A stretch of 64,000 bases of DNA from assembly GCF_022458985.1 (NCBI RefSeq), contig NC_061771.1:34104117-34168116 (forward strand). The letters run 5' to 3'. The notes beneath the pieces were generated by a model that saw nothing but the letters and a program-made list of their open reading frames with translations, ran no database searches and was not told the origin of the DNA. Position numbers and translations under genes: made by a program. Origin of the DNA: Mugil cephalus. Its lineage: Eukaryota > Chordata > Actinopteri > Mugiliformes > Mugilidae. This document shows positions 57,101 to 64,000 of the stretch, one piece after another; position 1 is the stretch's first letter, and every line of letters begins with the position of its first letter.

Positions 57101-58943
57101 CCAGATCCACCAAGGACTCCCTCTGTATCAGTGAGTCCCTCTGATGAGGTAGTGGACAATAGTTCAGTGACTCTGAACTGTAGCAGTGATGCTAACCAGC
57201 AGCTAACTACACCTGGTACAAGAGGAATGGTCGTAAACTCCTCAGTAACAACTCAAAGCTTTTCTTCAGCTCCATCCAGCCCTTTGACTCCGGAGAGTAT
57301 CGTTGTGCAGCTGTGAATGATCTGGGGAAGAAGTGGTCTGAATACAAACTAATTCATGTGGAATGTGAGTAAAATAGCTCATTTCTTCTCTATAGAGTGA
57401 ATCCAGGGGCTGTTAAATGTGGCCACTAGGGCTTTTACAAGCCAGTGGACTCGTCTCTGATCACATGACCAACATGGCCGCCTCCATGAAGACAGATGAG
57501 GAGTCCAGTGGGTCGCTGGTTCATCGAGTGTGTGGAAATCCTCCACTAAAGATGAAGCCCATTCTACTGTCACATGTCAGTCCTGAAATACAACTAAAGT
57601 CCTACTGCAGATAAAAAGACATGCTAAGGCTAATGCTAGCAGAGGAACGGTCCAGATCCTCTGGACATCAGACAGTAACAACTGGACCAAACGTCCTGTG
57701 GTACCAGAGAGAAGGAGGCTGCACATTAACTATCTGATGAAGTTACAACAAATGAAGTTAAATATTTCATATATGGGAAGTTCATTAATCTGTTTTTTCT
57801 CCATGAAAATCAAAGAGTCTGCTTATGTCCTACGTTAACACTCTGGGGTTGAGATTTAGATTTTACCAGTATTTCAATCAGTGCCATATAAAGCGTTAAC
57901 ACAACTTTTTAAAAGGCAGCACAACACATGTTATATTGTCATTCTTTAACCTCCATCTCCTCCAGATCCTCCAAGGCTTCCCTCGGTATCAGTGAGTCCC
58001 TCTGGTGAGGTAATGGAGGGCAGCTCAGTGACTCTGAGCTGTAGCAGTGATGCTAACCCAGAGGCTAACTACACCTGGTACAAGGAGAATGAAGACTCAC
58101 CAAAAGCTTCAGGACACATCTTCACCATCACCGACAGCAGACCTGAACACAGTGGGAATTATTCCTGTGAAGCCCAGAACACAAGAGGGCGCCATAACTC
58201 CACCGTACACCTGACGGTTGTAGCAGGTATTCTTTTAAAGTACTGGGAAGATTTTATGGGTTCTGGCATGAAGGAGGTCAGATGGGTTTGAGCTGCTCGT
58301 TCACAGCAAACCATGTTCAGACCTGGATGATCTGATCTCACCTGTTCATCTTTAAGTGTCTGTGTTCACACCTGGACTCTAGATTTCTTTGTAGTTTAGA
58401 CACATGCTGGTTCTTCTGTCTCTTTGTGGGAGCAGTGGTTCTAATCTGTGTTTTATTCTCATCGTTCTTCATCCAGGAGCAGGAACATCTGCAGCTGCAG
58501 GAGTAACTGCTGTCGTCCTACTCAGTCTCATATTCCTCTCTGTCTTCCTGTGGACTCGGTGAGCTGTTCTGTTTCTAAACCTGCTGATGAGTTTTTGTAA
58601 TTAATGAATAAATTCAGTCATTTGTTCATGTTGAATTCTCCTAATCAGAAGGAAGTTGCCTCCCGAGAAGAAGTCACCTGATGAGAAAGTAGACGACAGG
58701 GAGCAGGTGAAAACCTTCATTCTGATATAAATAAACCTTCACATTTTCAGTCTGAAAGCTATCGTGTCATTGCAGACTCAACCAGAGCAGGATGACCTGC
58801 AATATGCCGACGTCCTCTTCTTCATCAAGGAGCCAGACTCTCTGTACTCCAACATCAGAATGAAACAACCCCACAGAAACATGGAGGAGCCCGAAGTCAC
58901 TGAATATTCTGCTGTTACCTTTAACACCACCACCACCACGTGA
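54061..58943 (+). CDS. Ig-B: CD22/siglec-like inhibitory receptor
   Basis: Exons: signal 54061-54115, V-set 56325-56675, C2 56757-56981, C2 57105-57364, C2 57966-58226, transmembrane 58477-58558, juxtamembrane 58649-58706, tail 58776-58943. The protein would be a type I surface receptor. The tail carries two ITIMs (LQYADV, SLYSNI) and one ITSM-like motif (TEYSAV), as in inhibitory siglecs. The third Ig exon lost one base near 57198, so the full-length frame stops at 57314. It is flanked by phase-1 junctions: skipping it gives 1200 nt, an intact 399-residue protein. It follows NLR-B in the same orientation, and its 3' half is duplicated as Ig-A. Fish CD22-like genes form large families, so the exact orthologue cannot be named. 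Confidence 0.82.
54116..56324 (+). other. Ig-B intron 1
   Basis: A 2.2-kb intron with no further exon recognised. It contains a SINE-like repeat at 55560-55800. Confidence 0.6.
55560..55800. repeat. tRNA-type SINE-like repeat
   Basis: Box-B-like GGTTCAATTCCC, then CAAGTGTCCCTGAGCAAGAC, GTGTGTGAATGTGTGTG and GTAAAGGCTTTGAGAACC, the layout of tRNA-derived fish SINEs. The box A region is not clear. Confidence 0.65.
56325..56675 (+). CDS. Ig-B domain 1 (V-set, siglec-like)
   Basis: VVQGQTGWSVTY, VDIKCSYTYP, LWFIKEKNKVEVDV, TLRISDLRESDSAEYKFRF and GSPGVTLTVT are the CD22-like first domain. Tyr replaces Cys on strand F, as in siglecs. The strand-E Cys usual before TLRISDL is Ser-Thr here, so the siglec intrasheet disulfide cannot form in the usual way. 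The Arg in KFRF could be the sialic-acid-binding residue. Confidence 0.85.
56757..56981 (+). CDS. Ig-B domain 2 (C2-type)
   Basis: AELKCQSSCQPAHRSYVWF and KYSCALKGHETFSSAS hold the CxxxC pattern and second Cys of the second siglec-like domain. Phase 1 to phase 1; the upstream intron is only 81 bp. Confidence 0.85.
57105..57364 (+). pseudogene. Ig-B domain 3 exon, 1-bp deletion
   Basis: PPRTPSVSVSPSDEVVDNSS and VTLNCSSDAN, then a lost C in the AACCCAGCA stretch near 57198. In the other frame the domain continues as YTWYKRNGRKLLSNN and SGEYRCAAVNDLG. 260 nt instead of 261. Confidence 0.85.
57966..58226 (+). CDS. Ig-B domain 4 (C2-type, membrane-proximal)
   Basis: 261 nt, open. PPRLPSVSVSPSGEV, VTLSCSSDANPEANYTWY, IFTITDSRPEHSGNYSCEA, NSTVHLTVVA. 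Phase 1 to phase 1. Confidence 0.88.
58477..58558 (+). CDS. Ig-B transmembrane exon
   Basis: AGTSAAAGVTAVVLL and SLIFLSVFLWTR form one membrane helix followed by Arg. Confidence 0.87.
58649..58706 (+). CDS. Ig-B juxtamembrane cytoplasmic exon
   Basis: RKLPPEKKSPDEKVDDREQ; 58 nt, donor GTGAAA. Confidence 0.82.
58776..58943 (+). CDS. Ig-B cytoplasmic tail exon with ITIM/ITSM motifs
   Basis: LQYADV, SLYSNI and TEYSAV are spaced about 20-25 residues apart, ending in five Thr and TGA at 58941-58943. Confidence 0.87.
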   Translation, partial: TQPEQDDLQYADVLFFIKEPDSLYSNIRMKQPHRNMEEPEVTEYSAVTFNTTTTT

Positions 58944-59141
58944 AAATACAATAATAACCTAGAAGGACGGACAACGGAACAAATATTATTTTATTTCATC
59001 TTTCATTTTACCTGAGGTTTTTAAGAGTGTTACTTTTAAGTGCAACTACTGTGACCAAGTAATTTCCCTCTAAGTCTAAGAAATACATCTTCACAACACA
59101 AGTCAGTGGAATTAGAATTAGAATTAGAAAACCTTCATCTG

Positions 59142-59542
59142 TGTCATGATTCTTTTCTTCGGGATCACGTTTTAGTTTCCTGTTTTATTTTGTTAAGTTT
59201 CTTGGTTTCCTGTTTTGTGTTGCTCCGTGTTCTTCCTTTGAATGCTGATTGGTTTGTCCTTGTGGCTCCGCCCTCATTAGTTTCACCTGTGTCTCTATAT
59301 ATATATAGCCCTGCCTTTCCCTTTGTTCCTGGTTGTGTTGTTTTTGTCCCCTTGTCTCCATGCTGTGCTTTGTGTCTTCATGTTCCGCGTCCATGTCCAC
59401 GTTTCTGCCCTCCTGCCATGTTTCTTGTGTCCTTGTGTCTTTTCTTAACTTTTGTTTTCATTAAATTGTCTTTTTGTTTGAACGTCGGCCTCATCACCTT
59501 CTGTCCTCCGTCTTGATCCTGTTAAAATTTAACGTCCTGACA
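59142..59542 (+). mobile_element. solo LTR in the Ig-B 3' flank
   Basis: Paralogue of 36267-36651, with TGTCATGA start, TATATATATAG box, ATTAAA and CCTGACA end. It retains a TCCTCCGTCTTGATCC segment missing in the Ig-A copy. AATAAA at 59758 lies downstream. Confidence 0.6.
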
Positions 59543-60019
59543 GTTTATCCCACACTGGGGAAATTTCAGTTTACAACAGCAACAAAAGGACAGAAAACTA
59601 ATAAGAATGAAGAGTGTAGGGTATAAAAGACAAGTAATAAAATAAAGTAGAATAAGAAATACTAACATGATAAAAGTATTGGCATATGTACTAAAAGTAT
59701 TGAGTTGCTCAGATGGACCAGGTGTAACTGGGTTATAAAGTTGTAAATTAAGTATGAATAAAGTCTTTCTTGCTGTATCTTCTGAATCCTCTGGTTTCTC
59801 TCTCTCTCCTTTTAGAAACAGGCATCAGGAAACTGCACAGGTTCTATTTTCATTTTACAGCTCAGTCAACAAAACCTGATGAGACAACAGGACATTCAAA
59901 GACTCTTTTCTACAGATTTTCAGTTTAACTTGAAGCTTCATGGAGGTTCTGTATAAATGTGCGTACTGTACATGAGCCATGTTGTTGTGTAATTACGCTG
60001 CAGTACGTTGGTCTGTGAC

Positions 60020-60340
60020 TGACCAGCTGTTGAGTTTCTCACTGAGATTCAGACTGAAGCTAATAAATGTTGAACATGATGTATTTATGGAAATCAACTC
60101 GACACAGAAAATAGAGACATTTGAATGAGGGAATGGTCTCCTACGAATGAATGAATGAATAAATGAATGAATGAACGACTGACCTTTATTGTCATTACTG
60201 TGGAAACAACAAAATTGCCAAACTAGACCAGTCAGTGCTAAATACAAACTACAAACTGCATAAAAAACAGCATAAAAAAGTAAAAAAGTATTTATAAAAG
60301 TAGGTAAAAAGTGGAAAGTAGCTGTAAATGGAAGTAAGTC
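60020..60340. repeat. unit-boundary segment shared with 40790-41110
   Basis: See the partner; includes a (GAAT)n tract at 60145-60178. Confidence 0.8.
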
Positions 60341-60344
60341 AAAG

Positions 60345-62955
60345 TAGAATAAATACAACACACTCTCGTCCTACATACTTTCATAGTTTCATGTCAGGTT
60401 GGAATTGCACGTGTCTCATTATTTCATGTCATTATTTACATTTGTCGGAGCTATTTGTTACCATGTGATATTTTAATCACTTAGTATTTAGTTCTTTTTT
60501 GGGGTTTAGCTTGAGGAATATACCTTTTAGTTTGTTCATGATATTAAGTATTGTTTGAGTTAATTTGTGTATTGAACCATGCTTTTATTTTGAAGCGCGC
60601 TGGGTGAGTTTACATGTATGGGTAGGCAGACACAGGTGAGCCAGGCGTCTGGGAGGGCAGATGGTTTTTTACCAGGGCAAGAGAGGCAGCAAAGGGCCAT
60701 TGTTCTTTGTTTGTTTGTTTGCTAATGTAGAATAACCCAAAGAAACTTCATTTCTTTTTGCCTGGACAGTGGACTCTGTTTATCCTGCTTAAATTCACTC
60801 CCTGGGTGTCTCAGTGGTCGTTTGATTGGAAGAGCAGATCCAGGGCCTGTTGGACATTCAGTCTTGCTGTTATGATGTCCATCACTGCATTGGCAGCCCA
60901 TACCTACCTTTATAATGTTGTGACCCCCACCACCTCCCTCCCAACCCAAGATTCCCAGATTCTAATTTGTTACTTTCTACATTATTTTATTACATCGCAG
61001 GTGCAGGTGCAGGTGCAGGTGCACATCTTGTGTCTGTGTGAAGGCTCCGTCTGACCTCTGGATGACTTATTTTCTCTTCTATTCCCATATATGATCACTC
61101 CCATGTTGTTTGTTGGTATTTCAGTATTTTGGGATTCCCCTGCCCCCACAAAGACCAGCAGGTGTCTGTGTCTGCGGGAACCTGGACAAATGTTCGGGAA
61201 CACAGACAGTTCTCTTTACTGTGGTGAGGTCACCTTCCCTCGAACTCTGTCACCTCTTTCACATATAAAATGCACACAAACATGACATATACATTCTCAC
61301 AATTTGAAGATTCCATAAAACCACAATTTCCCCTTATTTGACCCACACTGGTAAATCTACAATCCATCTGAATAGATACGGGTCAAATCTGACCCGTAAC
61401 AGCCTCAGTGTGCAAAAGTGTAGCACATATATAAAAGTATAAATTAACAAAATATTTTTATTTGTATGTATTTTGGGTCAATTCAGGAAAACTCATCAAA
61501 TTTCAGGCTAAAAGAATTATGTTTAGGGTATTTTTACTGCTGTCAAAAGTCAAAACGGGTCAAATTTGACTTGAACAGTATGTTAGGGTTAAAGAACAGA
61601 CTGAAATAACAACAATTGATAAATTCTCAGTCTTTTGCTGTTTGTGACATTTATTGCTCATGCACTATGTTCTCTTACGTCCTGTGTATCTCCTGGGGGC
61701 TAAGCCGCCCTCCGCTCTTAAAACCTAGTGACGCCTCTGATCTTCAGCCCATCACACTCATGTCTTTATGTAGAACAGCTGTGTGGCTCTATTCATGGGT
61801 CGTAATGAAGCTTTATGGTTTCTCAGATGACTTCATTAAAATGATTAAGTTATTGTAGGGTCAAAATGAATGTTTTAATGTTGATCTGACCTTGAATTAA
61901 AAGATTAAATAGTGACCACATTGATAGTTAAAGGTCGACTACACGAATTATTCTAATTATTTATTGCACCTCACTGGGTAAAAGTCAAGCTACAACTGCG
62001 CATTGCACTGTTTAGTTATTTACTATATTTTTCTGAATGTCTTTTTTGTATCTGTTTGTATTTTATTCCTTTACATGTTGTTCATGTAGATTTTTATTCT
62101 GTATATTATATATGAGAGAAACCTTTGTCTGATTTTTGTTTTTGTCATCACAAACAGTGAAATTGTCAATAAAGAAATCTTGAATCTTGAAGGTTAGTAT
62201 GGATCATGGAGGCAGGAGGAAGCAGCAGCAGCTTGGTCTTGGTCTTGATGTTGATGTTGGTCTGGCTGCAGGGGTAGCTGTTGATCCAGCACTACATCCT
62301 CAACACACTCTCACAGCGTGTGAGAATAAACTCCAGCGCTCTCTGAGTTCACATCCTTTCAGAGCTCCATGGTGTTCAGGACTGAAACAGACGGATGATT
62401 TAATCCAAGTTGCTCTGTTGCATCACTGGAGATCAGACTGGATCTCAACAAGTTTATGTAACACTTTTTATCATTGGTATCAGATGGACTCCAGCAATAT
62501 AAACCTCCTGACAATGATTCATGGTTAAAAAAAATAAATCCTGAGTTTATGTGTCAGGTTCTTTGTTTGTTTGTTGACTACCTAAATAGCTTTTTAAATA
62601 CAACACATCTCCTACCCACATATCCATCCACAATACCTGTTATATAGAGACTGTAGAGAAACATACAGATGACCATAAAAAGAGTTTAAGCGTCTTTATA
62701 TAAAGTCTAAGTAAATATTCCTGATATGTAAAACTGTTGGTATGAAAAACTATTATCAAGAATAATAACATGTGTAATGTTCGGGTCCATCTGATCTGGA
62801 TATACCTGTGATGGGCTCTGTGATGTATTTTCACTATGTACCTGGATGTTGCCGAATTTAACGGCTTCCATCATAGAGGTCTGTCTCAGCTGTGTGGACA
62901 TTTCCCTTCACTCCCCCTCTCTCACGTTTTACAGATTCAGCGACGTCAAAGTGTT
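60345..62955. other. unassigned, repeat-derived spacer
   Basis: No host gene recognised. It holds a GGTGCA run at 60999-61020, a region with GGGTCAAATCTGACCCG-type motifs ending in AGGGTTAA near 61590, and LINE-3'-end-like DNA at 61960-62190 ending AATAAAGAAATCTTGAATCTTGAA. Confidence 0.4.
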
Positions 62956-62959
62956 GATA

Positions 62960-63069
62960 TTTCTAGTGAACTCGGACTTAGTATCGATATTTTGATGTGA
63001 AGATCGATTCTAAAAGACACGAGTCGTTATCGGAAGTATCGATATTTCTGGATCGATACTCACATCCCT
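62960..63069. mobile_element. hAT-like transposon end (second copy)
   Basis: Matches 1-82: TTTTGATGTGAA, CTAAAAGACACG, GGAAGTATCGATATTTCT and GATCGATACTCACATCCCT, directly before the promoter copy. Confidence 0.6.
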
Positions 63070-63330
63070 CGTTCCTCGTTTCAGTTTAGTTTCACTTTCA
63101 CCAGGATCGTGTCGTGTGTTCTTCTCTCCGTGTCAACCTCCGTCTGAAGGTAATGAAGCCGTTTTGAATGTTTTCTTGGTGAACATCAGCTGTCAGCAGC
63201 TCAGCTCCAACAGAAGCAGCAGAAATCTGCTGAACTTGACGTTAAACTGAGTCAGAGCAGAAAAGGTTAGAGTCTGGATGAGGACTAGTATGAAACTGAT
63301 CCGCCATTTTATAGAGATCATCTGTGATCA
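63070..63330 (+). promoter_or_regulatory. NLR promoter and untranslated exon 1 of a third unit
   Basis: It matches 83-320, with exon 1 end CGTCTGAAG and donor GTAATG at 63150. Homology stops near 63330, where unrelated DNA starts. It marks the start of another unit beyond the window or an orphan promoter. Confidence 0.65.
63088..63101 (-). promoter_or_regulatory. ISRE
   Basis: The minus strand reads GTGAAAGTGAAACT, a strong interferon-stimulated response element (GAAANNGAAACT core), at the conserved place relative to exon 1. Confidence 0.65.
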
Positions 63331-64000
63331 TCTGCAGTGGTGTGGTCTAGTTTAGTCTAGTGGGTATACTGTGATTGTTGCCCTCCCAGGCTCGTACACC
63401 CCCGTCCTGGAGCAACATCTGTCTTGCGGCCCCCCTCCTAGAACAGCAGCTGCTCCAAAACGGCCCCACACAAGAACCACCAGGCTCCTCAATGCATAAC
63501 GTCTGGATCCACACAAAACTGAGATCATGAAAGACTGGTTATGTATTGTCTGAATGTAAATGTACTGGGAGCAACACAAGATGTATAACAGACATTAACA
63601 GCTGGACTTTAATTAACCACTGAACAGTGATGAGACAGTTTCAAATAAAGACAAAGGACCTAGAGCTGTTTGTCATTTGTGTCTGAGGACTGGATTTTAA
63701 AGGACACCCACTCCTCAGATGTAGACACTCTTTCCTCTGTGAGGACACCAGTGGATTTTGTTGCATTGCAGATACACAACCTGGAGGTAAACAACAACAT
63801 CAGTAATGAACATTATGATACATTATTGTCCTTTTTGTATCTATATTAGCATTAAGACCTGCTGAACAGAGCCACAACTATTAATGAACTGATTATCTTC
63901 AGACACGGAGAAGAAAAGGCCTGAAAACCAGACAAAAGGAGGAAAAACTCAACTATATCCAACATATCAGCCATTTAATGGTGAACATGGGGTCTTAATT
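63331..64000. other. unassigned window end
   Basis: No gene recognised. The break in promoter homology near 63330 suggests an insertion comparable to those in NLR-A. Confidence 0.35.

Noticed and set aside
60720-61600. piggyBac (PGBD-like) transposon between 60720 and 61590
   Set aside because: The GGGTCAAATTTGAC motifs and AGGGTTAA end are suggestive, but I found no transposase residues or matching left end.
61616-61858. LINE-1-like peptide (KLYGFSDDFIKMIKLL)
   Set aside because: Too short and without supporting neighbours.
62187-62528. 113-residue open frame
   Set aside because: Low-complexity start (Gln and Gly-Leu-Asp-Val repeats), no domain, no splice context and no paralogous copy.

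Overview
The window looks like nuclear DNA of a teleost fish, probably a percomorph. It has split genes with GT-AG introns, many non-autonomous DNA transposons, SINE and LINE fragments, microsatellites, and two gene families typical of fish immune regions: NLRC3-like receptors (FISNA-NACHT-LRR) and CD22/siglec-like immunoglobulin receptors. All recognisable host genes are on the + strand. I worked by eye, so family calls rest on recognised motifs and on comparing repeats inside the window.

Layout. 1-660: a transposon end, then NLR promoter and 5' UTR exon. 661-2595: inserted hAT-derived DNA. 3027-21610: NLR-A, an NLRC3-like gene with eight LRR exons and many frameshifts. 22350-22480: a vestigial PRY/SPRY-like exon. 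24238-29312: a 5-kb DNA transposon containing a younger 689-bp hAT element. 30-34.7 kb: LTR, HARBI1 and other repeats. 35094-36068: Ig-A, a truncated CD22-like receptor keeping one Ig exon, the transmembrane exon and an ITIM/ITSM tail. 37.6-39.4 kb: a 1.7-kb inverted-repeat element. 39.56-42.4 kb: two further promoter copies. 42437-50590: NLR-B, a shorter and better preserved NLR with three LRR exons. 51.9-53.3 kb: LINE reverse transcriptase fragments. 54061-58943: Ig-B, a nearly complete CD22-like receptor. 62960-63330: another transposon end and NLR promoter, the start of a third unit that leaves the window.

The main structural conclusion is that the region is a tandem array of a compound unit: interferon-type promoter, NLR, ITIM-bearing siglec-like receptor. 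Matching flanks (83-660, 39.56-39.96, 41.15-41.87 and 63.07-63.33 kb; 34.8-37.0 and 57.65-59.9 kb; 40.8-41.1 and 60.0-60.3 kb) occur in the same order and orientation. Copies then diverged by transposon insertion, LRR exon-pair expansion (NLR-A), independent inactivating lesions in each NACHT exon, and loss of 5' Ig exons (Ig-A). The promoter copies carry different versions of one interferon-response motif: ISRE, ISRE, ETS-IRF-like and decayed.

Functionally, the NLR would be a cytosolic sensor or regulator and the Ig receptor a surface inhibitory receptor signalling through tyrosine motifs. Whether the two work together is inference. Many NLR-A frameshifts fall in homopolymer runs, so assembly error must be separated from true pseudogenisation.
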